From the NCBI RefSeq assembly GCF_014697375.1, contig NZ_JACJRS010000007.1, positions 1-64,000 of the forward strand: a stretch of DNA of 64,000 bases. The letters run 5' to 3'. The notes under the pieces were generated by a model. It did no database searches. It had not been told where the DNA came from and saw nothing but the letters and a program-made list of their open reading frames with translations. Positions 8,519 through 17,984 of the stretch are shown here, one piece after another. Made by a program: the position numbers and the translations under genes. The DNA comes from Phormidium sp. FACHB-1136 (GTDB lineage Bacteria > Cyanobacteriota > Cyanobacteriia > Phormidesmidales > Phormidesmidaceae). Position 1 is the stretch's first letter, and each line of letters starts with the position of its first letter.

Positions 8519-8880
8519 TGAGCAAAACCAAGGCGACAAGGGCAACACTCCAATAGGACGGGGTGACCTAATAACGGGATGATCTACAACCGGGTGGCCA
8601 AGGATCCCCAACCACCCAAACCAGGGCACCCGATCCGCGATCCCCCGCCCTGGTATGACGAAATATTTCAGTACCACGATGGCCGTGCGGATCGTCTACC
8701 AGAATTCGCCTGGGATGCGGCTTTAGCCCCAGATTACCGCTTCCTGGCTCCAGGAAACGCCAGATTAGAACTGATCAGGACAGATCATTCCTAGGAATAT
8801 CGAGTATCGTGGATGTAGAGCGTCGGGAGCAACCATTACTCGACCTGCTCCACGGATTGCCGTAGCGTGGTTAAAAATCT
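8519..8880. other. Intergenic region with no supported gene
   Basis: 362 bases between the divergent cobS and the 8881 gene. A 71-codon plus-strand frame at 8579-8794 (ATG) has no ribosome-binding site and no recognisable domain, so I do not annotate it, though a real small gene cannot be ruled out. Promoters for both flanking genes must lie here. Confidence 0.45.
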
Positions 8881-9336
8881 ATGAATCACGAGCGTGTTAG
8901 AGACCTAGGCACCCTCGCACCCTGTCTAGTAGACACGGGCATGGTTGTGAATAAGGCGGATATGCTTAGGTTGCTGCAAGATCTTGGCCAAGTCAGCTAT
9001 AGCCACCTGGAAGATGGCCTTGTCCTCTCCGCTGACCAAGGGCTGATCATGGAAGTCTTTGCCGATCCCCAGCAGGCCACGCTCGTCGCCAACCATACGC
9101 TCTACATCAACGTTCACAGCTTTGACTACCTCGAAATGGGGAAAACCAACGGCGATCAAAGCCATTTTGACCTTGTTCAGGACAACCGACGGCTGCGCCT
9201 AGTGCCCTTGTCCGACCCCATGAAGGATCATATGACCCGCACCGTCAACACCGCCGCCCTGGAAGCCATGGTGGCCGATGCGCTCTCAGCCAGTTGGGAC
9301 GCCTGCCTAGACGACGACCGCAACTTTTTTGACTAA
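8881..9336 (+). CDS. Conserved hypothetical protein, 151 aa
   Basis: I do not recognise a named family. The protein is soluble, acidic at the C terminus (ACLDDDRNFFD) and has a mixed alpha/beta pattern: an N-terminal helix (KADMLRLLQDLG), several beta-like strands (GLIMEVFAD, ATLVANHTLYINV, LRLVPL) and C-terminal helices (AALEAMVADALSASW). The shape resembles small cyanobacterial regulatory or chaperone-like proteins, but this is only an impression. The start is uncertain: ATG 8881 has a poor ribosome site. ATG 8941 and ATG 8962 (the latter after aaggcgg) are alternatives that keep the whole folded part. It is transcribed alone, with no terminator evident. Confidence 0.6.
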   Translation: MNHERVRDLGTLAPCLVDTGMVVNKADMLRLLQDLGQVSYSHLEDGLVLSADQGLIMEVFADPQQATLVANHTLYINVHSFDYLEMGKTNGDQSHFDLVQDNRRLRLVPLSDPMKDHMTRTVNTAALEAMVADALSASWDACLDDDRNFFD

Positions 9337-9526
9337 TGTGAAACCCGATTTGTTTCCCTAACTCGTTTCCTAGGGTTTGCCTAGAAATTTAAGCGAACGG
9401 TGAAATGAAATCGTCCTCCCCAGAATCTTGATTGGCAATGCGGTTAGATTGTACCGAAGGTTTCAAAAAACGGATCACTTTTTTGCCGTTATTTTTGAAC
9501 TGACATTTTTGACCTGATAGTTGAAG

Positions 9527-9751
9527 ATGATCCACCTTGAGCCAGACGACCCGCCGTTGGATCTGGGATCTCTTATCCTAAATCCGGCTGGCTTACCCAC
9601 GGTATCAGCGGACGAGGAGACCTCTGGCTTATTTGATGACACGCCCTATAGCAGTTTCCTAGTGGACGAGGTACGCCTCAATAAGCTCAACAGCCTGATA
9701 ACAAGGGGCTTAAGCCCCTTGCCTGTACTTCGCTGGCATGAGAACCGCTAG
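9527..9751 (+). CDS. Small hypothetical protein, 74 aa, C terminus inside a palindromic repeat
   Basis: From ATG 9527, preceded by a weak gttgaag, the frame gives an acidic peptide (MIHLEPDDPPLDLGSLILNP, later EETSGLFDDTPYSSFLVDEV). No family is recognised. The last 17 codons run through the perfect palindrome at 9702-9721, which suggests that a repeat insertion replaced the original C terminus. The stop overlaps the stop of the convergent alpha-E gene. It could be a truncated gene rather than an intact one. Confidence 0.4.
   Translation: MIHLEPDDPPLDLGSLILNPAGLPTVSADEETSGLFDDTPYSSFLVDEVRLNKLNSLITRGLSPLPVLRWHENR
9702..9721. repeat. 20-bp perfect palindrome
   Basis: caaggggcttaagccccttg is self-complementary over its full length. 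Elements of this look recur between genes in cyanobacterial genomes. Here it lies between convergent genes and could act as a weak bidirectional terminator, although there is no T-run. Confidence 0.65.
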
Positions 9752-10686
9752 AGGGCGAAGAAGTCAGCAAAAATTTTCTCGCCTACCTCATTGAGGCGCA
9801 CTTCCAGGTTATCCAAGAATTCGTGGAGACCCTGTTGAGTAATTTCGTCGATGGTGAGATAGTCCAGCTCTGAACGCAGCCGACCTAGGGCACGGTCGCT
9901 ATCGGTGCGCCAAGTGCCGGGGGGGGTGCCCGAAATTTCGTGGAGCGACCGCTCGGCCTGGAGCAGACAAAACAGGATGGATCGGGGAAATTCGCGGTTC
10001 AAAATCAGAAATTCCGTCACCCCACGGGGGGTAATGCGATACTGGCGCTTGCGATACATTTCGTAGGCGCTAGCGGACTTGAGCAGGGCAATCCATTGCA
10101 GGTCATCGAGGGAAGACCCCACATCGGTGACGGCGGGCAGCAGAATGTAATACTTCACATCGAGGATGCGCCCGGTTTTGTCGGCCCGCTCTAGCAATCG
10201 CCCCAACTGACCAAAGTGCCAACCTTCGGTGTGGGCCATGGTGGCCTCCATCACCCCGGCAAACAGGTGGCTGGCCATTTTCACCTGCGGAAAAAAGTGG
10301 TGCAGTTCTGAGATCAGCCCCCCATCGGCGGCTTCCGTCACCATCAGGTAAAAGTCGTTCACCTGCTCCCACATTTCCGAAGAAATCACCTCCCGCACCG
10401 AGCGAGCATTTTCTCGCGCCGACCGCAAACAGGAAATAATCGAGTTGGGATATTCCCGATCAAAGGTAAGAAATTTGAGGATATTCTCCGCCGTAGCCTC
10501 ACCGTAGCGCTGCCGAAAGAACTCCTGATCCCCCGTGGTAATCACAATCGGCTCCCACTGCTGCTCCATACCGACGGGGGCATCCAACAGCAAATTTAGG
10601 TTCACATCCACGAAACGGGCCACATTTTCCGCCCGCTCCACGTAGCGGTTCATCCAGTAGATGGAATCGGCAACTCGACTGAGCAT
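9748..10686 (-). CDS. Alpha-E domain protein (DUF403)
   Basis: 312 residues from ATG 10684-10686 (a TTG three codons earlier is possible). MLSRVADSIYWMNRYVERAENVARFVDVN is the family opening, read here as MLSRVADSIYWMNRYVERAE and onward. Further family features are FLTFDREYPNSIISCL, ARENARSVREVIS, GQLGRLLERADKTGRILD and FLILNREFPRSILFCL. The fold is entirely helical. Alpha-E proteins usually sit with a circularly permuted ATP-grasp protein and a transglutaminase-like protease, in a presumed peptide-ligation system. Here neither partner is adjacent, so the gene is separated from the usual cluster. Its biochemical role is unknown. Confidence 0.88.
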   Translation of the reverse strand: MLSRVADSIYWMNRYVERAENVARFVDVNLNLLLDAPVGMEQQWEPIVITTGDQEFFRQRYGEATAENILKFLTFDREYPNSIISCLRSARENARSVREVISSEMWEQVNDFYLMVTEAADGGLISELHHFFPQVKMASHLFAGVMEATMAHTEGWHFGQLGRLLERADKTGRILDVKYYILLPAVTDVGSSLDDLQWIALLKSASAYEMYRKRQYRITPRGVTEFLILNREFPRSILFCLLQAERSLHEISGTPPGTWRTDSDRALGRLRSELDYLTIDEITQQGLHEFLDNLEVRLNEVGEKIFADFFAL

Positions 10687-10918
10687 GGGCAGCAATCACC
10701 AGAACGCAGCAGCTTGACCATGGGGATCGATGCAGGGAAAGCCCCCGGCTAGCCTTCAGTATAGGGGCAGATCGGGCGGTGGCAATAGGGCATGGGATTG
10801 GGTTTTGGAGAAGGGCACTGGCAAGAGTTGCCCAGGCATGACCAAGACACCACCATGTTCTATTTTTCTAGCCACCCTCCATAATGACGATGACCCAGCA
10901 ATACTAAGGACAACCACG

Positions 10919-11212
10919 ATGATCGGTGTACGCACCATTACCACAGTCATGGCGAAGGACGGCCAGGAATCTGCCCTCAAAGCCCTAATGCTTGAGGTAG
11001 CGGAACTGGCTCGTCAAGAGCCTGGGTGTTTGCGCTACGACCTCTGGCAGGGCCACGCCAATCCTGCCGAGTTCACGGCCATTGGTGAATGGCAAGACGA
11101 GATAGCCTTCCAAACCTACTACCGATCCGCCTACCTAGAGGAACTAATGCGGGAAATTCCCGACATCATCGCCCATCCCCTGGATGTGCAGTGGTACGTT
11201 CCCGTGGGATAA
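10919..11212 (+). CDS. ABM-fold (antibiotic biosynthesis monooxygenase-type) protein
   Basis: 97 residues from ATG 10919, preceded by aagga at 10907-10911; the longer upstream frame is not family-like. The ferredoxin-like ABM barrel is visible: TITTVMAKDGQESALKALML, EPGCLRYDLWQ, EFTAIGEWQDEIAFQTYYRS and a C-terminal strand DVQWYVPV. Family members are small cofactor-free monooxygenases or quinol/heme-interacting proteins related to YgiN. The substrate is unknown. It ends 11 bases from the convergent 1142-residue gene. Confidence 0.8.
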   Translation: MIGVRTITTVMAKDGQESALKALMLEVAELARQEPGCLRYDLWQGHANPAEFTAIGEWQDEIAFQTYYRSAYLEELMREIPDIIAHPLDVQWYVPVG

Positions 11213-11222
11213 CCCCTAGGAT

Positions 11223-14200
11223 CTAAAATAAGCCTGCCTCTAGGCGTTGGGCTTCTTCCAGTTTGTGTTGCAATCGGTCGCGGCCCGCTGGGGAATGATC
11301 GATGGGCACGGTTTCCAACAGGGCCGGAAAGGTGAGACCACCCCAGTCAGCGGAGAGGTAGCAGGAGACCTCTGCCCGCTGGAGCCAGACCCGTTGGCTG
11401 GGTTCGTGCCAGATGAACTGACTGCTGGGGCCAAGGGCAATGGCGGCGAGGGTGGGTTGGCTGGGGCAAGCGAGGGCGTCTGGCCCATGAAAGGAAGGGG
11501 CGAGGTAGCCGGGAAGGGGGACAGGCTGGAAGGGCACTCGGTAGTCGTGGGCCTGCACCCCTAGGCGAGTGGCCTCCACGGCAATACCCTCCACGCCAAC
11601 GGCAAACAGCAAATGGTGCCTAAACTCGGCACTGGGAAAGCCCACCGAACGCAGGGCCGAGGGCAGATCATCGCGGTTCACCCCCGCCGCCAGCATCGCC
11701 CCTGTCAGCATCAACCGCTGAAAACCGGGCACGTCCCATTCGTCAATCAGTCGATGGGCGCGGGCTTCGGCATAGATCGCCGCCAGGGCTTGGGCACGGG
11801 GGGCGGCAGCGACATCAACGGCTAGGAGTTCCTGCACATTCAGAGTTTCCTGGGCATAGGCGCGGAGGGTGGCGGGAGCCCCCCCATAGACGGAAATATC
11901 GGGAGCTTCCCGGAGGTAAATAGCTAAACTGCGACGAAAGGCGATGTAGCGCGGATCGTAGGGGTCGGCGGGGGCCAGGGCTTGGTCTAAAATGTCGGCC
12001 AGTTGAGCTTGGAAGCCAATCGCCTGCTTGATAGTAGCGCTAACACTGATGTCCTCGTCGCTCTGCACCATGGCGGCATAGAGCGCCTCCTGGAGGACGG
12101 CTCCGGCGGTGGCTGCTTGGTGGTAATCCTGGACAAGGGCCAGGGCGTCCTCGGCTTGGGGTGCCAGAGGCGGAAGTTGCTGACCCAGCCAGTCCCAAAA
12201 GGCTGGACTGAGGCCGTAGTCGCGCAGGAGGGCAAACACCAGGGAATCGGCGGGCGTGGTTTGGCCTTCCCCCCGCAACCATTCCTTCAGCAGGGCGCGG
12301 GCATTGGTATAGGCGGCTGGTAGAGAGTAGCCCGCCTTTTCACTGCGTGACACCAACACCGATAAAATATTGCCGCCATTCAGGTGGGCTGCTGCCGAGG
12401 GCGTTAGGGTTTCGCCAAGACCCAAATCTCCGGTGGCGATGCCTTCGGCCAGAGCCAGGGCGAGGGGGCGAGGGTGCTGGGTAGCTAAGGCGCGAAGCTG
12501 ATCGGTGAGGGCGGTGCGGAGGGTCTGCTTTTGGCGTTCATTGTCAACGATGCGTTCCGCCAGGGTGCGCACCTCCGGGCTATAGATGCCCTGGCTGGGA
12601 AACTGCACAATGCCGAGGGCGAGGGCAATGGCCCCTTCTTCGGCTCCGTAGGTAACGTTGGGCAATTTTGAGAGCACTTCCGGTGTACTGGCCAAGCGAC
12701 GGCTGTCTAACTGTGTACTTTGCTCCAAATGTTTCACCACCCCAAACCGCAGCCATTGCCCCAATGGCCCTGTTTGGGCAAAGAAGGGCCGCAACACCAT
12801 TTGCTTCATAGACAAATCCTGTTCGTCTTGCCAGAACGACCCCACAGTACCTGCCCCGCTGGTGATGGGGGTGGCCTGGGGAGTGCGCAGTAGCGGGTCA
12901 TGGAGGGTACGCAGGGAGTGATCCAGCATCCACAGGGCCTCGCCCGGATCTAGCCCTGCCGCTCGACTGGACTCAATATAGATGGGCAGGAAATAGTCTA
13001 AAAAGAAGCGGTCGGTGTCAAAGCGTTGCCCCCGTCGAAAGTCTTCCAGCTTTCCCTTTTCCAAATCCGCTGCAATGGCAGTGACATACGGCCCCGTCTG
13101 CAAAAACCAGAAAAACTTGCGATCCAGCCCTGGGGAAAGGGTCGTGGCAAACCTAGCCCTAGCCCTGTTGTAGGCCGACTCCGACAGGGGCGGAACCACG
13201 GTACCATCCCGCAGGGTAAACCAAGCCCCATTGCCGCGAAAGTTGTAGCTAGCCCCCTCAATTAAGGAAATCCGCCGCCGCAGGGGCAGCCCCTGCATGG
13301 CCATACCCACTGCCGTTGCGATGAAGTTTGGATCCAGGGGCAGGGCCAAGGATCCCGCTGGAGGGTCGCCCGTCGTCCACAGTTCGAGGGCTGGGTCTTG
13401 CCATGGCCCCGTTAGGCGCAGGGCACCCTCAAAGGTTTGGCCCGGAGCCAGGGGCAGCGGTTGGCCGATCAACTGTTCTAGGGCGGCACTGTCGATAGTC
13501 GGCACCTGTGCCACTAAGTCGTAGCCCGTGGCCACTCCCGCCGTCCCATCCACCGAGAGGGACAACTCCCCCAGTTGCAGCTTAGTATCGTGGAGGGTGA
13601 CTTGCTGCCCCTGAAACCAGAGGGTGCTACGCCAGTTCAGCGGTTCGGCCACCTGCCCCAGTTGCCCCTGGCCCGCCTGGGCAATCACCATCCCCTGCAC
13701 TTCCAAATGCTTCATATCCGGCTGGTTTTGCACCGTTAGTGGCAGGGTAACGGCTAGATTACCGTTCAGCACCCCCGTTTTCAGGGTGAAGGGGGCAGGC
13801 AGGAGCCAGTTGGTGCCCGTCATCGGCAAATTTGCCCCCCTAGCCGTCAGGGACAGCCGCCGATGCCCCCGGCCATCAGCGGGATGAACACCGCCAGACA
13901 GTTCAACATAACCAGGGCCATGCTGTCCCGACAGATCCACAGCCAAGGGCTGATTTCCCCCAAACTCCCCCGCCTGTACCGCACCGTTAAGTCCCTCAAA
14001 CACCAAGGGCGGATGGGCCATATCGGGCATCTGGCTGCTTACGGTCAGGCGACCATCCTCTACGCGCAGGGACGATACCCGCTGGGCGAGACTTGACGTT
14101 TCCCCTCTGTTCTGCACCGTCCATTCAGCCCATCCTTGCCGAGATAGGGTTGGCCATGCCCCATCCTGCCGCTGCACCACCGCCACTTGGGGCCGCACCA

Positions 14201-14651
14201 GCGTGACTGTCACCTGGGGCCATTGCCCCCGCCGTCCGGCTTGGCCATCAATACCCAAAATGATTCCGTCAATGACCACCGAAGAGGGATCGCGATCCGT
14301 GGGAGGAAGATGAACCTGGCCCCAATGCAACCCACGCTGGGAAATGCGTCGCACCCCAGCCAACTCCACAGGTCGTTGCAGTCGATCCGCCAGCCGTTGC
14401 TCTGTTTTAGACCGCAGATTTTCCAGTAGCCAAGATCCACCCACAATTCCCGACGCCAGCACCACAAGACCCAGCCACCCAGCCACGGTTTTAGTTCGCC
14501 GTGATCGCATTCGCTCCCAAAATCTAGGAGGGCTAGATCTTTTTGGTACTCTTGAACTATTTGTTTTTCGGGAGTCTGCTACCACCTGAGAGGGCGATGT
14601 CTGGTGGCTTGAAGGGGCCAAAGAATCGGTGGAGTCAGTCGGCTTAGGCAT
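11223..14651 (-). CDS. Large envelope protein: TamB/AsmA-like N terminus with unrecognised helical C-terminal half
   Basis: 1142 residues. A basic, Ser-rich cytoplasmic tail (1-53) precedes one membrane helix (about 56-76, VAGWLGLVVLASGIVGGSW). Then comes an AsmA/TamB-type start: LADRLQRPVELAGV, GLHWGQVHLPP and IDGIILGIDG. The region to about 430 is beta-rich, alternating short strands (LSLTARGANLPM, ELSLSVDGTAGV), as in lipid-bridge proteins of the TamB/YhdP group. From about 450 to the end the protein is mostly helical and soluble-looking; I recognise no family there. Canonical cyanobacterial TamB proteins are longer and end in a DUF490 domain, which I do not see. It may be an envelope lipid-transfer or scaffold protein. 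Start ATG 14649-14651. Transcribed alone. Confidence 0.65.
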   Translation of the reverse strand: MPKPTDSTDSLAPSSHQTSPSQVVADSRKTNSSRVPKRSSPPRFWERMRSRRTKTVAGWLGLVVLASGIVGGSWLLENLRSKTEQRLADRLQRPVELAGVRRISQRGLHWGQVHLPPTDRDPSSVVIDGIILGIDGQAGRRGQWPQVTVTLVRPQVAVVQRQDGAWPTLSRQGWAEWTVQNRGETSSLAQRVSSLRVEDGRLTVSSQMPDMAHPPLVFEGLNGAVQAGEFGGNQPLAVDLSGQHGPGYVELSGGVHPADGRGHRRLSLTARGANLPMTGTNWLLPAPFTLKTGVLNGNLAVTLPLTVQNQPDMKHLEVQGMVIAQAGQGQLGQVAEPLNWRSTLWFQGQQVTLHDTKLQLGELSLSVDGTAGVATGYDLVAQVPTIDSAALEQLIGQPLPLAPGQTFEGALRLTGPWQDPALELWTTGDPPAGSLALPLDPNFIATAVGMAMQGLPLRRRISLIEGASYNFRGNGAWFTLRDGTVVPPLSESAYNRARARFATTLSPGLDRKFFWFLQTGPYVTAIAADLEKGKLEDFRRGQRFDTDRFFLDYFLPIYIESSRAAGLDPGEALWMLDHSLRTLHDPLLRTPQATPITSGAGTVGSFWQDEQDLSMKQMVLRPFFAQTGPLGQWLRFGVVKHLEQSTQLDSRRLASTPEVLSKLPNVTYGAEEGAIALALGIVQFPSQGIYSPEVRTLAERIVDNERQKQTLRTALTDQLRALATQHPRPLALALAEGIATGDLGLGETLTPSAAAHLNGGNILSVLVSRSEKAGYSLPAAYTNARALLKEWLRGEGQTTPADSLVFALLRDYGLSPAFWDWLGQQLPPLAPQAEDALALVQDYHQAATAGAVLQEALYAAMVQSDEDISVSATIKQAIGFQAQLADILDQALAPADPYDPRYIAFRRSLAIYLREAPDISVYGGAPATLRAYAQETLNVQELLAVDVAAAPRAQALAAIYAEARAHRLIDEWDVPGFQRLMLTGAMLAAGVNRDDLPSALRSVGFPSAEFRHHLLFAVGVEGIAVEATRLGVQAHDYRVPFQPVPLPGYLAPSFHGPDALACPSQPTLAAIALGPSSQFIWHEPSQRVWLQRAEVSCYLSADWGGLTFPALLETVPIDHSPAGRDRLQHKLEEAQRLEAGLF

Positions 14652-15109
14652 TATCGACGAGGCTGTTAAGTGGTGAAGTTCAGATTCTCTTAAGGACTTT
14701 TTGATGTCCTTTTCGTAATATTCTTATGCTAATTTGAAGGGTATTGATAATAATGGTAGTTGTAAACCGTATCAAAGTGGCAATGTTGACATTGTGGTCG
14801 CTAACTGGCAATTAGCTCACAGAGGAATGACACTTAGATTCACTCCTCTCGTCACAGGTCTTTTCGCCGATCTCCCTGAGGCAGACATCTATCCATTCCT
14901 GTCTCAAGGAAGGCGTCTCATCGGTTTTAGTATCGGCAATCATACCCGCTACATCTGGTCAGCGCTGCCGAACCTTGCGTAGCGACTATTGTATGGTTCC
15001 GTGCGTTCCTATGGTCGATTCCAACCATCTACTTCGCAAGATTCTTGGTCGGTCTTGCAAAAAAATGATGCGTTGTTTGTCGCGTAATTCTTGAAAAGGA
15101 ACGGTTTTT
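14652..15109. other. Intergenic region, AT-rich for this window
   Basis: 458 bases between divergent genes, visibly richer in A/T than the surroundings. It contains a 6-bp stem with T-rich loop (aaggac/gtcctt, about 14692-14711). An 82-codon frame from a TTG at 14734 lacks a good ribosome site and is not annotated. Promoters for both neighbours should lie here. A second small inverted repeat (gcaaga/tcttgc, about 15037-15059) precedes the 15110 gene. Confidence 0.45.
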
Positions 15110-15517
15110 ATGGCTGCATTTACTCGGTCTACATCTACACGGTTCCAATCTGATCCTTGGCTTAAAAGAGGGTTGGCTGGGGTTGTGAGTTTAGTTGTTC
15201 TAAGTCCCATGGTTGGGGCTTTTGCACAATTGACCGCCCCTCCATCCCATGACGATCTTCGTGAGTACCAAGGCGAGGTAGGCAGTTGTCGGCGCGTTAA
15301 CGCGGCGGAGGTGTTGGTCTATTCCACCTCAGACCTAGAGAGGGCACCCGGCACTCAAATCGGTGCATTGACTGGCGGAACCTATGTTCACCTAACTGGC
15401 ATTGTGCGACAGGTCGGCAATGACAAAATTGTGCAGGTCTATCGAGCGGATGGTGGGAGGCTGTCTAACCAGCCCGTTGGCTGGGTGGCGGCGAATCGGC
15501 TGGCCCCATGCCCCTAA
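15110..15517 (+). CDS. Secreted SH3-like domain protein
   Basis: 135 residues from ATG 15110, preceded by gaaaagga about 10 bases upstream. An N-terminal signal peptide is clear: basic start, hydrophobic GLAGVVSLVVLSPMVGAFA, then a likely signal peptidase I site after AFA. The mature part is about 95 residues with alternating strands (EVLVYSTSDLE, GTYVHLTGIVR, KIVQVYRADG, VGWVAANRLAPC), the pattern of bacterial SH3_3-type domains. It has two cysteines, in GSCRRV and APCP, that may form a disulfide. Such proteins bind cell wall or act as small envelope adaptors. The specific ligand is unknown. It is convergent with lepA across a hairpin. Confidence 0.65.
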   Translation: MAAFTRSTSTRFQSDPWLKRGLAGVVSLVVLSPMVGAFAQLTAPPSHDDLREYQGEVGSCRRVNAAEVLVYSTSDLERAPGTQIGALTGGTYVHLTGIVRQVGNDKIVQVYRADGGRLSNQPVGWVAANRLAPCP

Positions 15518-15560
15518 ACAGGCGGAGTTCTCTTGCATCTATCGGTTGACAGGTTGAAAT

Positions 15561-15599
15561 ATGGGGCAAGGGATTGGGATGTATCGACCTTGCCCCCAT
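15561..15599. terminator. Hairpin between convergent genes, probable terminator
   Basis: atggggcaagg (15561-15571) pairs with ccttgcccccat (15588-15599) with a single bulge. gttt follows on the plus side. It lies between the SH3 gene stop (15517) and the lepA stop (15613) and may end both transcripts. The T-run is short, so this is moderate support only. Confidence 0.5.
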
Positions 15600-15612
15600 G
15601 TTTCTACCGTGA

Positions 15613-17418
15613 TTAGGAGAGCTTGAGGACGGCCATGAAGGCTTCCTGGGGTACATCCACGGTGCCGATGGCTTTGAGGCGTTTTTTACCCTTGGCTTGC
15701 TTTTGCAGTAGTTTCTTCTTGCGGGAAATATCGCCCCCGTAGCACTTGGCGAGTACGTCCTTGCGCAGGGCTGGGATGCTTTCGCTGGCCACCACTCGGC
15801 TACCAATGGCGGCCTGGATGGGAATTTTGAACTGGTGGCGGGGGATCAGTTCCTTGAGTTTTTCCACCAGGGCTTTGCCCACGTAGTAAGCCTTGTCGCG
15901 GTGGACGATGGAGGCGAGGGAATCCACCTGGTCGCCGTTGATCAGAATATCCAATCGCACCAGATGGTTTTCGCGGTAGCCAATTAGGTGGTACTCCATG
16001 CTGGCGTAGCCCTTGGTGCGGGATTTCATTTGGTCGAAGAAGTCCGTTACCACCTCAGCCAGGGGCACCTCATAGATCAGGGTGGTGCGGCCCTGGGCTA
16101 GGTATTTCATGTCTTTGAATTCGCCCCGGCGGCCTTGGCACAGTTCCATCAGCGTCCCCACGTACTCTTCGGGGGTAATCATGTCGAGCTGGACGTAGGG
16201 TTCTTCGATTTTTTCGCGGGCCTGGGGGTCGGGCAGGGTGCTGGGGTTGTCAATTTCGAGCACTTCGCCCTGGATGGTGGTGACTCGGTAAATTACCGAG
16301 GGGGCGGTGGTGATGAGATCTAGGTTGTATTCCCGCTCTAGGCGTTCCTGCACAATTTCCATGTGCAACAGGCCCAAGAAGCCGCAGCGGAAGCCAAACC
16401 CCATGGCGCTGGAGGTTTCGGGTTCGTATTGCAAGGCCGCATCGCTGAGACGTAGTTTTTCTAGGGCTTCCCGCAGTTCCTCAAACTGATCCGATGCCGT
16501 GGGAAAGAGGCCGCAGAACACCATAGGTTTAGCCTCGGCATAACCGGGCAGGGCTTCGGTGGCGGGGTTTTGCACCAGGGTGATGGTGTCGCCCACGCGG
16601 GCATCTTCCACGGCTTTAATCGAGGCGGCGAAATACCCCACTTCCCCGGCATGGAGTTGATCGACCTTGACTTGACCGGGGGCCAACACGCCTAGTTCAT
16701 CAACTTCGTACTCCTTGCCGGAGGCCATCAGCCGCACTTTGTCCTTGTGGCGAATGGTGCCGTCCATCACCCGGAAGTAGACGATGACGCCGCGATAGGG
16801 GTCGTAGTAGCTGTCGAAGATTAGCGCCCGTAGGGGTTCTTCCACGGTGTCTTGGGGCGGCGGTACGAGGTAAACGATGGACTCCAAAATCTCATCAATG
16901 CCGATTCCCTCCTTGGCGGAGGCCAGGATCGCCCCACTGCAATCGAGGCCGATGATCTCTTCAATTTCGGCTTTGATGCGTTCTGGATCGGCACCGGGCA
17001 GGTCAATTTTGTTCAGCACCGGGATGATTTCCAGGTTGTTTTCCAAGGCCAGATAAACATTGGCTAGGGTTTGGGCCTCTACCCCCTGGGAGGCATCCAC
17101 CACTAGCAGCGCCCCTTCGCAGGCGATTAGCGACCGGGACACTTCGTAGGAAAAATCGACGTGGCCCGGAGTGTCGATTAAATTCAGGATGTAGTCTTTG
17201 CCGTCCTGGGCCTTGTAGTTCATGCGGGCAGCCTGGAGCTTAATGGTGATGCCCCGTTCCCGCTCCAGATCCATGCTGTCGAGGAACTGCTCTTTCATTT
17301 CGCGGTCGCTGACGGTGCCCGTGCGCTGCAACAGCCGATCCGCCAGGGTCGATTTGCCGTGGTCAATGTGGGCAATAATCGAGAAATTACGAATCTGAGA
17401 GACGGGAACCTCTGTCAT
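15613..17418 (-). CDS. lepA: Elongation factor 4 (LepA)
   Basis: 601 residues, the usual LepA length, from ATG 17416-17418 ([20 protein letters not shown]). G1 is in [15 protein letters not shown]. The switch region is [14 protein letters not shown]3 is [12 protein letters not shown] and G4 is [10 protein letters not shown]. The C-terminal LepA-specific domain ends with [20 protein letters not shown], a family signature. EF4 is a ribosome-associated GTPase that remodels or back-translocates stalled elongation complexes and affects initiation. Upstream in-frame codons to 17544 are non-homologous. The gene is monocistronic and convergent with the SH3-like gene. Confidence 0.97.
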   Translation of the reverse strand: MTEVPVSQIRNFSIIAHIDHGKSTLADRLLQRTGTVSDREMKEQFLDSMDLERERGITIKLQAARMNYKAQDGKDYILNLIDTPGHVDFSYEVSRSLIACEGALLVVDASQGVEAQTLANVYLALENNLEIIPVLNKIDLPGADPERIKAEIEEIIGLDCSGAILASAKEGIGIDEILESIVYLVPPPQDTVEEPLRALIFDSYYDPYRGVIVYFRVMDGTIRHKDKVRLMASGKEYEVDELGVLAPGQVKVDQLHAGEVGYFAASIKAVEDARVGDTITLVQNPATEALPGYAEAKPMVFCGLFPTASDQFEELREALEKLRLSDAALQYEPETSSAMGFGFRCGFLGLLHMEIVQERLEREYNLDLITTAPSVIYRVTTIQGEVLEIDNPSTLPDPQAREKIEEPYVQLDMITPEEYVGTLMELCQGRRGEFKDMKYLAQGRTTLIYEVPLAEVVTDFFDQMKSRTKGYASMEYHLIGYRENHLVRLDILINGDQVDSLASIVHRDKAYYVGKALVEKLKELIPRHQFKIPIQAAIGSRVVASESIPALRKDVLAKCYGGDISRKKKLLQKQAKGKKRLKAIGTVDVPQEAFMAVLKLS

Positions 17419-17674
17419 AAAAGGCGTACCAGGGGGATAAGGGATTCTGTAGGCTTTACCTATTGTAATGGTATCTTCCCGTCCTTCGTTGCCCCGGTTC
17501 GGACGAAGGACTTGTCCCGCAATAGGGCGACTAAACAGGGACACTAGACAGGGATACCAGAGACCATGGGGATCGTGGGAACATGGCCCTTCCTTTCGTC
17601 GCTAATTGTCAGCCCTTGCCTACTCAGGGCCATGGGATGCCGTTGCCTGTCCGGGGACGGATTAAACTAGAACC

Positions 17675-17950
17675 ATGAGTGAACCCTTTATTGCCGCGAT
17701 GGCAGCCCACGGAACTATGGAAGACGTTGCGTCCCCCGTTGCACCCAACCCCAACGATAAGGTTGAACTTTCAGTGCAGCTTGATCGAGAATTGTTGGAT
17801 CAGGTGAAACACCTGACCTCCGACCCCGCTAAGGTGATTGAGGTGGCCCTACGTCAATGGCTCCGGGGCGACCGCCGTTCGGAAGACGACCTGGTGCGCA
17901 CCCTGCCCCGCAACCCTACGGTGCCCCCCAAGGGTGAATGGAACGACTAG
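17675..17950 (+). CDS. Ribbon-helix-helix-like small protein
   Basis: 91 residues from ATG 17675; ATG 17717 is an alternative. The middle part, VELSVQLDRELLDQVKHL then PAKVIEVALRQWLRGDRR, reads as a beta strand followed by two helices. This is the ribbon-helix-helix arrangement of CcdA/VapB-type antitoxins and small repressors. The N-terminal 27 residues are low complexity and the C terminus is proline-rich. No toxin-like gene is adjacent; the next gene is a histidine kinase. It is more likely a stand-alone DNA-binding regulator or an orphan antitoxin. Fold assignment is by eye only. Confidence 0.55.
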   Translation: MSEPFIAAMAAHGTMEDVASPVAPNPNDKVELSVQLDRELLDQVKHLTSDPAKVIEVALRQWLRGDRRSEDDLVRTLPRNPTVPPKGEWND

Positions 17951-17965
17951 GCTGGAATCCCTAGG

Positions 17966-17983
17966 CCGGACTTTGTAGTCCGG
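17966..17983 (+). repeat. GC-rich hairpin just before the histidine kinase start
   Basis: ccggact-ttgt-agtccgg: a 7-bp perfect stem with a 4-base loop, ending one base before the ATG at 17985. It could terminate the 17675 transcript or mask initiation at 17985. Because it would occlude a ribosome there, ATG 18021 may be the real kinase start. Confidence 0.6.
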
Positions 17984-17984
17984 A

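Noticed and set aside
14734-14982. 82-codon frame starting with TTG
   Set aside because: No ribosome site, no recognisable motif, lies in an AT-rich promoter region.
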